Position numbers and translations under genes: made by a program. Under the pieces are notes generated by a model. The model saw only the letters and a program-made list of their open reading frames with translations. It searched no databases and was not told where the DNA came from. Shown piece by piece: positions 17,442 through 25,720 of a DNA stretch of 64,000 nucleotides. How positions within the stretch are numbered: position 1 is the stretch's first letter; every line of letters begins with the position of its first letter. This DNA is from Fodinibius salinus (GTDB lineage Bacteria > Bacteroidota > Rhodothermia > Balneolales > Balneolaceae). Location of the stretch: positions 248,001 to 312,000 of the forward strand of contig NZ_VNHY01000004.1 in the NCBI RefSeq assembly GCF_008124865.1, written 5' to 3'.

Positions 17442-19670
17442 ATGATTCGCTACTCACTACTATTATTACTTTCCATCACAATACCGGTCGTTGCTATAGG
17501 GCAATCTGGTGGTACTGTAAAAGGAACTATTTACAGTAATGGGAACCCTGTGGCAGGAGCCAATGTAATTATCACCCAACTCCAAAAAGGAAGCCCATCC
17601 GATAACGACGGTACTTTCAGACTCAGCAATATTACGCCCGGCAATTACACGCTACTCGTTTCAGCAGTAGGCTATAAAAGGTATAGCCGAGAGATTACCA
17701 TCCGAGAGGGCAAAAGGATTAACATTGACATCCAGCTTAAAGCTAAAACTGAACAACTTGAAGAAGTTGTCGTTACCGGAACCATGCGTGAAACCTATGT
17801 AAAAGAATCGCCGGTTAAAGTGGCGGTCATTACTCCTCAACGATTACAGCGGAGCAAGACGAGCTCTAATATTATGGACCTCATTAGTAATGTAAATGGG
17901 CTTTCTACACAGCTGAACTGCGGCGTCTGCGGCACTAATGCTATCCGTATTAACGGCGTTGAAGGCCCCAATACGGCGGTACTTATTGACGGTATGCCCA
18001 TTATGGGAGCGCTGGCTTCTGTCTATGGATTAAATGGCATCAGCCCTTCCGTCATCGATCAAGTTGAAGTTATAAAAGGGCCGCAATCTACACTTTATGG
18101 AACGCAGGCACTGGGCGGCGTAGTCAATATTATTACCAAAAATCCCGATTTAACCCCAACATTTTCGGCGGATGCATACGCCAAAAGTACGAAAGAGGGA
18201 AATATTAACATTGCGGCCTCACCAAAAGTAGGTCGATTCAAAGGCTTTATCAGCGGAAACGCCCTTCGCATGGAAAACTTCTTTGACAACAACGGCGATA
18301 ATTTCAACGATGTGGCAAAGCGATCTCGAATTTCGCTTTTTGGTAAAGGAACCCTGGAAGGTAAAAATGGTGAACAGCGATTAAACTTTGCAACTAAATA
18401 CTATAATGAAAACCGAACCGGCGGTGTAAAGACCTTCGCTGATGGTATGCGCGGATCTAGTCAAATCTATGGCGAATCAATCTATACTGAGCGCGCTGAG
18501 CTACTTACTGATTATCGCCCGGCGGGATTAAGTCAACAGCTGCAAATCAGCGGAGCTCTTACCTATCACAACCAAGATAGTTTTTATGGTTCAGAACACT
18601 ACGATGCGCAACAGAATATTGCCTTTGGACAAGCTACATGGACTCAATCTTTTTCTGATGCCTTTACACTCTTAACGGGAGTAACAGCTCGATATCAAAC
18701 ATACAACGATAACACTCCGGCCACCTCAAATGGTACTAACAAACGATTTATTGCGGGTGGGTTCACCCAGGGGGAACTTTCAATAAATAACATAATACTG
18801 TTGGCAGGTCTTCGCGTAGATCATCATACCCAACATGGCATCGTCACAGCTCCACGGCTTTCGGCAAAATACAGTCCCGATAACTACACAACAATTCGCG
18901 CCAGTGCGGGCACAGGCTTTCGTATAGTTAACGTTTTTACCGAAGATCATGCCGCCCTTACCGGATCGCGGCAGGTTGTCTTTGCGGAAAATCTTGCCCC
19001 CGAAGAGTCAAAGAGTATCACTGCAAGTGTTGAACAAATTTTCCCTTTAGGATCAAATCCACTGACAGTAAATATTGACGGATTTTACACACGATTCTCA
19101 AATAAGATTATCCCCGACTACAACCAAAATCCCAATCTTATCGTATATGAAAACCTGAACGGCTATTCAGTAACACAAGGGGGTTCTGTGAGTCTGGATC
19201 ACAACCTTACAGTCCTCCCCTTCAACTACAACATAAGTTTTACCCTGATGGATGTGTTTACACAGGAAAATGGCCAGCGTCAATCGCTTACCTATGCGCC
19301 AGACTTTACCGGCTCGTGGGGCATTACTTACCAGTTACCTGACCTTAACATAACACTGGGATATAGCGGAACTATAACGGGACCTAAGCGCATGCCGGAC
19401 AACTATGTACAACAATTTGGGCGCGATCGGTCGTCACCAACTTATACCACGCATGATTTCAAAATTACCAAAGAATTTACCAACGTGAACAGCGCAAACG
19501 GCGTGGGTATAGAAGCATATATTTCCGGCGAAAACATCCTGAACTATACGCAAGGCAGTCCGCTTGTGGATGCTTCAAACCCTTTTGGTTCCCAATTTGA
19601 CACCATCTATACCTGGGGGCCCGTCATCGGTCGTACATTTTCGCTGGGCGCGCGACTTAACATCAGATAA
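17442..19670 (+). CDS. TonB-dependent receptor with CxxC plug motif
   Basis: A 742-residue outer-membrane receptor: signal peptide (ending near AIGQ), carboxypeptidase-regulatory-like domain (about 22-105), plug (EEVVVTGTMRETYVKESPVK, VLIDGMPIMGALASVYG, QVEVIKGPQSTLYGTQALGG) and barrel ending RTFSLGARLNIR. The plug carries an unusual pair of cysteines, Cys160 and Cys163, in NCGVCGTN just before the RINGVEGPNTAVLIDG segment. This CxxC is shared with a subfamily of Bacteroidota receptors of unclear substrate. The next gene is a periplasmic thioredoxin 21 bp downstream, so formation or reduction of that disulfide may matter. A metal complex is a plausible ligand, not demonstrated. Confidence 0.9.
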   Translation: MIRYSLLLLLSITIPVVAIGQSGGTVKGTIYSNGNPVAGANVIITQLQKGSPSDNDGTFRLSNITPGNYTLLVSAVGYKRYSREITIREGKRINIDIQLKAKTEQLEEVVVTGTMRETYVKESPVKVAVITPQRLQRSKTSSNIMDLISNVNGLSTQLNCGVCGTNAIRINGVEGPNTAVLIDGMPIMGALASVYGLNGISPSVIDQVEVIKGPQSTLYGTQALGGVVNIITKNPDLTPTFSADAYAKSTKEGNINIAASPKVGRFKGFISGNALRMENFFDNNGDNFNDVAKRSRISLFGKGTLEGKNGEQRLNFATKYYNENRTGGVKTFADGMRGSSQIYGESIYTERAELLTDYRPAGLSQQLQISGALTYHNQDSFYGSEHYDAQQNIAFGQATWTQSFSDAFTLLTGVTARYQTYNDNTPATSNGTNKRFIAGGFTQGELSINNIILLAGLRVDHHTQHGIVTAPRLSAKYSPDNYTTIRASAGTGFRIVNVFTEDHAALTGSRQVVFAENLAPEESKSITASVEQIFPLGSNPLTVNIDGFYTRFSNKIIPDYNQNPNLIVYENLNGYSVTQGGSVSLDHNLTVLPFNYNISFTLMDVFTQENGQRQSLTYAPDFTGSWGITYQLPDLNITLGYSGTITGPKRMPDNYVQQFGRDRSSPTYTTHDFKITKEFTNVNSANGVGIEAYISGENILNYTQGSPLVDASNPFGSQFDTIYTWGPVIGRTFSLGARLNIR

Positions 19671-19691
19671 ATCCAACATAGTGCTTTTAAA

Positions 19692-20201
19692 ATGCTCAAC
19701 CATTTACTAAAACTTCTGATTCTTATAGCTCCCCTTCTCTTCTTGAGTGGGTTTAGCAGTTCGCTGGTACAAGCCCAAGGACAAGAAATAAATTGGCAAC
19801 CTTTTGAAAAGGCTATCAACAAGGCACGTTCAACTAAAAAACCTATCCTTGTAGATGTGTGGGCACCTTGGTGCGGTTGGTGTCATAAAATGGAAAAGGA
19901 CGTCTATCCTGCGCTTGTATCAACATTAAAGGAGAATTTTTTACTCACACGTATAAACCGGGATAACCATAAAGCCACCTATCAATATAACGGACAACGC
20001 TATTCTGCCATCCGCCTTACCCAAAAATTTAAGATCCAAAGCGTACCGGGCCTTGTATTCCTTTCAGAAGAAGGTCAGTACTTACTGCATATCTCTGGCT
20101 TTATCAGCGCCAACAAGCTTCGTCCAATACTCCTGTGGATATCTTCAAAATCCTATCAGGAACAATCTTACGCTGACTTTATCAGCCAACACAAACATTA
20201 A
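19692..20201 (+). CDS. Exported thioredoxin-fold protein (CGWC)
   Basis: A 169-residue protein with a signal sequence (to about residue 30, VQAQGQ) and a thioredoxin fold. The active site is PWCGWCHKME (Cys61, Cys64), followed by the cis-Pro-like region QSVPGLVFLSEEGQ. The CxWCH pattern is typical of periplasmic thioredoxins of the DsbD-gamma/DUF255-like type. It should reduce or form disulfides in the periplasm. It follows the CxxC-containing TonB receptor by 21 bp, suggesting coupled expression. It is a distant paralogue of the broken gene at 21702-22205 (same INW...KA start and CxxC position). Confidence 0.85.
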   Translation: MLNHLLKLLILIAPLLFLSGFSSSLVQAQGQEINWQPFEKAINKARSTKKPILVDVWAPWCGWCHKMEKDVYPALVSTLKENFLLTRINRDNHKATYQYNGQRYSAIRLTQKFKIQSVPGLVFLSEEGQYLLHISGFISANKLRPILLWISSKSYQEQSYADFISQHKH

Positions 20202-20283
20202 GCTATATTCTTTCGCACTACGAAAAATTACTCGCCTTTCTAAAATATTCTCATTTTAAATACCAATCTCGCTTACGCAATTT

Positions 20284-20332
20284 TTCGTATTAAATATTTG
20301 TTGCTATGATATAAGGTAAAGTTTAATACGAA
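20284..20332 (+). promoter_or_regulatory. Inverted repeat before msrB
   Basis: TTCGTATTAAA (20284-20294) and TTTAATACGAA (20322-20332) are perfect 11-bp inverted copies separated by 27 bp, ending 11 bp before the msrB start. It could be an mRNA hairpin that occludes the start region or a pair of operator half-sites. No T run follows, so it is not a terminator. Confidence 0.4.
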
Positions 20333-20343
20333 TATTATAAGGC

Positions 20344-20916
20344 ATGAGAAATCTATATTACTTAAGTGTATCACTGCTTATTCTGTCGGTTGTAGCGTGT
20401 GGTAGTCCTCAAAATAAGACATCAAATACTCAAAGCGCTAAATCTGCTTCCATGAGTATCAGCACGGCTTCAGGTGTAGTCCCGGATACCATTGAGATTG
20501 AAAAAGTTGAGAAATCAGAAGCTGAGTGGAAGGAAATTCTAACAGATAAGGAATATCATATTCTGCGTGAAGAAGGTACGGAACCGCCCCACAGCAGTCC
20601 TCTGCTGGACATTAAAAAAGACGGTATTTTTTACTGTGCGGCCTGTGGACTTCCGTTATTCCGGACCAAAACCAAGTTTAAATCGGGGACCGGCTGGCCT
20701 AGCTTCTGGAAGCCTATTAGTCCCAAGGTGGTAAAAGAAGTTGACGATCGTAGCTCAGGGGTACTCCAAACTGAAATTGAATGTGCTCAATGTGGGTCTC
20801 ACATCGGCCATGTGTTTAATGACGGACCCGAACCAACGGGACTCCGCTACTGCATGAATGGTTTAGCACTCGATTTCAAAGCTGAAGAAAAGAAGGAGGA
20901 TAAGTCAGAACAATAA
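20344..20916 (+). CDS. msrB: Peptide-methionine (R)-S-oxide reductase, lipoprotein
   Basis: A 190-residue MsrB that repairs methionine-R-sulfoxide. A lipoprotein signal precedes Cys19 (LSVVAC), so it is anchored in the cell envelope. The domain spans about 60-180: zinc cysteines in CAAC (98, 101) and CAQC (147, 150), the GTGWPSFW substrate motif, HIGHVFNDGP, and catalytic Cys170 in RYCMNG. A linker rich in Ser/Thr joins anchor and domain. It needs periplasmic reductant; the thioredoxin encoded just upstream is a likely electron donor. It ends 6 bp from the convergent DtxR-family gene. Confidence 0.94.
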   Translation: MRNLYYLSVSLLILSVVACGSPQNKTSNTQSAKSASMSISTASGVVPDTIEIEKVEKSEAEWKEILTDKEYHILREEGTEPPHSSPLLDIKKDGIFYCAACGLPLFRTKTKFKSGTGWPSFWKPISPKVVKEVDDRSSGVLQTEIECAQCGSHIGHVFNDGPEPTGLRYCMNGLALDFKAEEKKEDKSEQ

Positions 20917-20922
20917 GGCAAA

Positions 20923-21588
20923 TTATTCTTCTGCAAGTTCTGTGACAAAAATCGTACTGGCCAAATCATGGCCTACTACTTGTTGGTTATCTTCAACCAA
21001 TAGGGTAAGGGGGCCATCGAAAGGGGCTTTTTCTTTAACCGTAATACGAACGCCCGGTAATAACCCTTCTTTTTCAAGATAGCGGAGGCGTTCAGGATCC
21101 TGATCCTTTACTCGTCCTATAATGTAGGTATGGTTTTCTTTAGCGTGAATGAGCGACTGCTCATCCATCTCGGGCATAATACCATCTTTGGAGGGAATGG
21201 GATCACCGTGCGGATCGTGAGAAGGATCATCCAACAGCTCGGCAATTTTATCCTCAAACTGCTCAGATATATGATGCTCCAACTGTTCAGCCTCGTCATG
21301 CACTTCATCCCATGAATAGCCCATCACTTCCAGCAGGTACAGTTCCAACAGCCGATGATGGCGAATAATCTCCAGAGCCATCTTCCTCCCTGACTTGCTA
21401 AGCTTGGCTCCCTTATATGATTGATAATCAACCAGTCCCATCTCATCCAGCCGCTTGATCATATTTGTAGCTGATGCCGATGACACCTCCATAGCCTCGG
21501 CAAGCCGACTTGTAGAAACGCCCTCTTCTTCGGATTCTAACTTGAAAAGCGTTTTTAAATAATCTTCAATCGCTTGGCTCAGTACCAT
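20923..21588 (-). CDS. DtxR/MntR-family metal-dependent repressor
   Basis: A 221-residue regulator. Residues 1-65 are the winged helix (AIEDYLKTLFKLESEEEGVSTSRLAEAMEVSSASATNMIKRL by sections), 66-140 the metal-binding and dimerisation domain with the family motifs RHHRLLELYL, HDEAEQLEHHIS and DPHGDPIP, and about 150-221 an SH3/FeoA-like domain (GVRITVKEKAPFDGPLTLLV). With Fe2+ or Mn2+ bound it represses uptake genes. Three-domain length fits IdeR/DtxR-like proteins more than two-domain MntR. It lies beside the receptor genes, and similar palindromes precede receptor 1 and possibly its own start. Confidence 0.92.
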   Translation of the reverse strand: MVLSQAIEDYLKTLFKLESEEEGVSTSRLAEAMEVSSASATNMIKRLDEMGLVDYQSYKGAKLSKSGRKMALEIIRHHRLLELYLLEVMGYSWDEVHDEAEQLEHHISEQFEDKIAELLDDPSHDPHGDPIPSKDGIMPEMDEQSLIHAKENHTYIIGRVKDQDPERLRYLEKEGLLPGVRITVKEKAPFDGPLTLLVEDNQQVVGHDLASTIFVTELAEE

Positions 21589-21595
21589 AAAGAGG

Positions 21596-21614
21596 ATTAG
21601 TGAAAATTCTAAAT
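21596..21614 (-). promoter_or_regulatory. Possible autoregulatory box of the DtxR-family gene
   Basis: Read on the minus strand this is ATTTAGAATTTTCACTAAT. The first ten bases equal those of box 1 at 13552, but the second half is degenerate. It ends 8 bp before the start codon at 21588. Weak evidence, listed because of position. Confidence 0.25.
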
Positions 21615-21701
21615 CACTGCAAATATATTAATTACAGCAATATTTTACAGTACAAAAATTAAGAGCTAACAGATATATTTATAACAATCAGTTTGTACAC
21701 A

Positions 21702-22205
21702 TTATTCGGCATTTTTGAGCGAAACTCCATACTGTTCTAAATACGCCTTAAACTCCAAAGTATTAAACAACTCCTGTCCCACATATGTCAATAATTTATC
21801 CAATACGCGCGGCGGCAGATAACCCGGCTGGGTCCCCAGGATTTCTCCTTCAGGATCTACAAAAATCATGGTAGGCGTAGCAGTTACCCGCAATTTCTTT
21901 GCCAGCTGCTTCTGAGTGTACTCGTCACCATTAAATTGTACTTCTTTATCGGATTCTATATCAATCCGAACAGGGTGAAAATATTGTACTAAACTGTCTT
22001 GTACCGAAGACGCCGGAAAGGTATCCTCATACATTTTCTTGCAATAACTGCACCACTGTGTTTCCGCAAATATGAAGACCTTTTTTTCTGTTTGGGATGC
22101 TTTTTACTGTGCTTTTTTCAGTGACATCCAGTTAATATCCTGCGCAACACTAGCATCCGGGATAAGAGCACAAGTTAAAAATATACAGCAGAATATTATC
22201 CTCAT
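21702..22205 (-). pseudogene. Exported thioredoxin-like protein interrupted by TAA
   Basis: Read from ATG 22205, the frame encodes a signal peptide, the sequence QDINWMSLKKAQ, then an in-frame TAA (22106-22104, codon 34), then 133 codons that continue a thioredoxin domain with the active site QWCSYCKKM (Cys52, Cys55) and the cis-Pro region TATPTMIFVDPEGE. The flanking frame is intact to 21702. The layout (INW, KA, CxxC) parallels the gene at 19692. An internal ATG at 22034 could restart, but it lies after the CxxC and would lack the signal peptide. A nonsense mutation in a recently functional gene, or a sequence error, is the simplest reading. It follows the phosphatase gene by 15 bp. Confidence 0.8.
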
Positions 22206-22220
22206 AACATTTCTCAAATA

Positions 22221-24818
22221 CTACTCTTTATTACGTTTGATGATAAGGATCGTCATATCATCATGCTGCTTTGTGTCACCAATAAACGAATATAATTCTT
22301 GGGACAGTTCTTGCAGCAGTGTTTCCGCTGAAGATTCTTTTCGCTGCTCTAAAAATGTGTGGAGACGTTTACTGCCGTAAAAATTATGCGCTCCATCCAG
22401 TGCTTCCACAATTCCATCAGTGTAAAGTACTAATAAATCATCTTCGAGTAGGTTCAACTTCAGTTCCTCAATATTATCATCGAATAAAGAGCTTTGTGTA
22501 AGTCCTACGCCAATACCATTGGGCCGTAATTCTTCGGAATGGCTGTTTTCTGCACTTATCTTAATAACCGGATTATGCCCTGCACGCGCAAAGTTGAAGG
22601 AATTATCTCTCAGATCTACAATACCATAGACCAGTGAAATAAAGGTTCCCCGCGGAGCAGTATCATAAAACAGCCGGTTCGTTTTTTTCAAAATCTCGGC
22701 GGGCGAATCAATTTCTCGACATAAACTATGCAGTATGCCCTTAATAAACGTCATATAAAAAGCTGCCTGAATGCCTTTACCACTTACATCACCTATAGTC
22801 ACCGCTAAGCGGTGTTCATCAAGCTGAACAATATCATAGTAATCACCGCCGGTTTCATAAGCGGGATTACAAATTGCGGCAATGTCAAGCCCTTGCACCT
22901 GCGGTGTCTCTACCGGTAAAAAAGATTGTTGTACATCACGAGCTATTTCAAGCTCCTGCTTAATACGCTGTTCTTGTGCCAACTCTTTCACATATTCGGG
23001 TACATAATCAGGAAGCGACTGGTGCTCCCTCCCCTTAGTAACAAATACAACGCCGATAAGAACAGTAAACAACACAAACCCGCAAACGACTAAAAACGCA
23101 TAAAGATCGGGCGATCCCGAGGCTATCCATCCACTGGAAGCATTAAGCATCAACAAAAACAAAAAATGGGTAAATAATGTCGTTAGCAGATCCCAACGTA
23201 AAAAGATCCCTACAAACAACCCACTTAGGAAAATATGCAGCAGATATCCCGACCAATCGGGACCTACCGACAAAGCCGGAGAGAATACGGCCATCGACAG
23301 AACCATCATAGCAGCGGCAGTAATTTTACTCCCTGACATTCCATATGCTTTAGTTCCTACCACTGCAAATATCGATAGAATGAGTACCAAGCTAAACAAA
23401 CCAGTATCGATAAACAGATAAATGGGAACCCACGTTGCCGTGTAGGATAAAAAGGTGTTATTAATTTCAATATAGAGTTCCGGGAAAAACGACAGAATAA
23501 GACTCCAAAAACCACAGGCGATACCTGCCAGCACCACAGATCGAAGGATAGTTTCTCCAATAGGCTTGTTAAACAACCTGCTCTGTCGTACATAGTCATA
23601 ACTAAATAATTTATCCGGCCAATATTGACGCATCAATGAATCGCCAACAGCCGTAACCGCAAAGAGAGCAACAGACATCAAGGCTCCCGAAAAAGCCATT
23701 TGTAACCCAATCTGGAGCAAACTAGCAGTTTGCGAGACATCGAATAGACCACCGGTTACAAGATTTTCAAGTAAAATTATGGATGGTGTTATCAAACCGG
23801 CAATTATCCCTACCACTAAGGCAGGACTGCTATCCACCGTTCGTGATCGGATACGAAAATACAGCAGCACAGCAACGGATATTCCAAAAAGAAGTATAAG
23901 CGCCGTCACAATGAAATCTAATAACCCGAGCGCAGATTGGTCTTGGATACCATTATACGTGTACTCCAAACCCAACAGTGCCCCCGTAGGCAATATCGTC
24001 AGTGTGATATTCACATCCTGTCCAAGTATAGATTCATTATTCGAAAACGTCACTTCAGCAGCCGTATGCGAATTGATAGCCGTCACTACCAAATCGGTAC
24101 GTTTCATATTTTCAAACTCCCATCCCGTATTCTTCAGGTGATAGGCAGCTAACTTCTCAATATTGGCAGTAGAATACGTATGTGCCTGCTTTTCGGTCTT
24201 CTCAATATTTGAAGAATCAGATACACCATTCCGTTCCGACTTTATATCAAACGATAATACTCGCTGCAATGTTGAATCTGGTGCTGATTGTAAAAACTGT
24301 CTATCTTCTTTAATGTCAAAAGCTGCAGTTACTGCTTTTTTGTTTACAATCCGGTTGGGTAGCACGTTATGCGGGTTGGTAAAACCAATCAATTGCCCGG
24401 ATTCATCCAAGTGAATACGCATATGATCTTGCTGTCGCGGAACGGATCGAAATCGTCCTCCCGACCCCTGTTTTTTGATAATCATCTCCCAATAATACGG
24501 GTATATCCCTGCGTGGCTTGAATCTGAAAGCAAACGAACCATGTGCTGGCGACCAAGATTAGCCTGAAGGCTATCCAACAACTGACGATTACTTTCAAAC
24601 GACACTATGGTTTGCTGACCATCAAGTGAATATCCCAAGGTATTAAATGCCTCGAGCGCTTCGGCTTGTGCAGCATTTTTATTCAACCGAGTATTTATTG
24701 CACTCTTGGGATTTTGTGACGAATAGCTTAGGAAAAAACCAAACAGACACAGCAAACCAACGGCACCAAAAATATAGTCGCGAACTGTAAAAGCACTATT
24801 TTTATTTAGTAATGACAT
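22221..24818 (-). CDS. Membrane-bound SpoIIE/RsbU-type PP2C phosphatase
   Basis: An 865-residue protein. One helix near residue 20 leads into a periplasmic region (about 40-290), followed by about eight helices (290-590), a short coiled linker (QEQRIKQELEIARDVQQSFLP), and a SpoIIE phosphatase domain (about 640-865) with metal-site motifs GGDYYD, GDVSGKG, YTDGI and KQHDDMTIL. Such proteins dephosphorylate anti-sigma-antagonists in partner-switching pathways. No kinase or antagonist gene is nearby. The N-terminal sensory region is not recognised. The membrane block has features reminiscent of CAAX-protease-like helices without a visible catalytic set. Confidence 0.88.
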   Translation of the reverse strand: MSLLNKNSAFTVRDYIFGAVGLLCLFGFFLSYSSQNPKSAINTRLNKNAAQAEALEAFNTLGYSLDGQQTIVSFESNRQLLDSLQANLGRQHMVRLLSDSSHAGIYPYYWEMIIKKQGSGGRFRSVPRQQDHMRIHLDESGQLIGFTNPHNVLPNRIVNKKAVTAAFDIKEDRQFLQSAPDSTLQRVLSFDIKSERNGVSDSSNIEKTEKQAHTYSTANIEKLAAYHLKNTGWEFENMKRTDLVVTAINSHTAAEVTFSNNESILGQDVNITLTILPTGALLGLEYTYNGIQDQSALGLLDFIVTALILLFGISVAVLLYFRIRSRTVDSSPALVVGIIAGLITPSIILLENLVTGGLFDVSQTASLLQIGLQMAFSGALMSVALFAVTAVGDSLMRQYWPDKLFSYDYVRQSRLFNKPIGETILRSVVLAGIACGFWSLILSFFPELYIEINNTFLSYTATWVPIYLFIDTGLFSLVLILSIFAVVGTKAYGMSGSKITAAAMMVLSMAVFSPALSVGPDWSGYLLHIFLSGLFVGIFLRWDLLTTLFTHFLFLLMLNASSGWIASGSPDLYAFLVVCGFVLFTVLIGVVFVTKGREHQSLPDYVPEYVKELAQEQRIKQELEIARDVQQSFLPVETPQVQGLDIAAICNPAYETGGDYYDIVQLDEHRLAVTIGDVSGKGIQAAFYMTFIKGILHSLCREIDSPAEILKKTNRLFYDTAPRGTFISLVYGIVDLRDNSFNFARAGHNPVIKISAENSHSEELRPNGIGVGLTQSSLFDDNIEELKLNLLEDDLLVLYTDGIVEALDGAHNFYGSKRLHTFLEQRKESSAETLLQELSQELYSFIGDTKQHDDMTILIIKRNKE

Positions 24819-24937
24819 TTACTTCGTAATAACATTCAATGATGTGCGATAATACTTATTTTTTTAATCTCACGCATGAATATGCCAAATTGTTACGAAA
24901 AATTCTTATTCAATAATTTCAACGACTTTCTTCTGCC

Positions 24938-25720
24938 ATGTGTCTCATTGCTTTCGCTTATAAGCAGCATCCAACATACAACTTAATCTTTGCGGCTAAT
25001 CGAGATGAAAACTACAACAGGCCAACATGCGCGGCGCAATTTTGGGATGATTACCCTACGCTTCTGGCAGGTAAAGATTTAAAGGCCGGCGGTACATGGA
25101 TGGGCATCACCAAACAAGGACGCTTTGCAGCGTTGACAAACTATCGCGATCCCTCCATCCAAAAAGAAAACCCACCCAGTCGGGGAGAGCTAGCATTGGA
25201 TTTTTTAAAGACGAGCGATACTCCAATGAATTATTTGCGCAATATCCACTCTAAAGCAAATCAGTATATGGGATTTAACCTATTGGCAGGTACTATAGAT
25301 CAGATTGGATATTATTCTAATCAACAAGACAACGCTCACCAGCTTAATTCTGGACTATATGGATTAAGCAATCATCTGCTTGATACCTCCTGGCCCAAAG
25401 TGAATCGTGCGAAGGAAAACTTACGCTACCTAATAAAGAATAAACAAATTTCTGAACAAGCCCTTTTTGATTTACTCGCTGATGATCAGCAAGCACCTGA
25501 TGATAAATTGCCTGACACCGGTATCTCAAAAGAGGTTGAAAAACAGGTTTCTCCTGTTTTCATCAAAAGCGATAATTACGGTACTCGATGCTCAACCGTG
25601 TTACTGATTGATAAAGATGGGGTTGTCACATTTACCGAACGGCGTTTTCAACCGGGTACATTAAAAGTAGAGGACGAAAACCAATATCGGTTTTCAATCG
25701 ATCCTAATCCAGCGATGTAG
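24938..25720 (+). CDS. NRDE/TANGO2-family protein
   Basis: A 260-residue protein starting MCLIAFAYKQHP with the signature FAANRDENYNRPT that names the NRDE family. Further family features are GKDLKAGGTWMGI, FAALTNYRDP, YGLSNHLLDTSWPK, and YGTRCSTVLLID near the C-terminus. The N-terminal Cys2 is typical of Ntn-like folds. Eukaryotic TANGO2 is linked to haem or lipid handling; bacterial function is unclear. It is divergent from the phosphatase gene, and its last 17 bp overlap the convergent antiporter gene. Confidence 0.92.
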   Translation: MCLIAFAYKQHPTYNLIFAANRDENYNRPTCAAQFWDDYPTLLAGKDLKAGGTWMGITKQGRFAALTNYRDPSIQKENPPSRGELALDFLKTSDTPMNYLRNIHSKANQYMGFNLLAGTIDQIGYYSNQQDNAHQLNSGLYGLSNHLLDTSWPKVNRAKENLRYLIKNKQISEQALFDLLADDQQAPDDKLPDTGISKEVEKQVSPVFIKSDNYGTRCSTVLLIDKDGVVTFTERRFQPGTLKVEDENQYRFSIDPNPAM

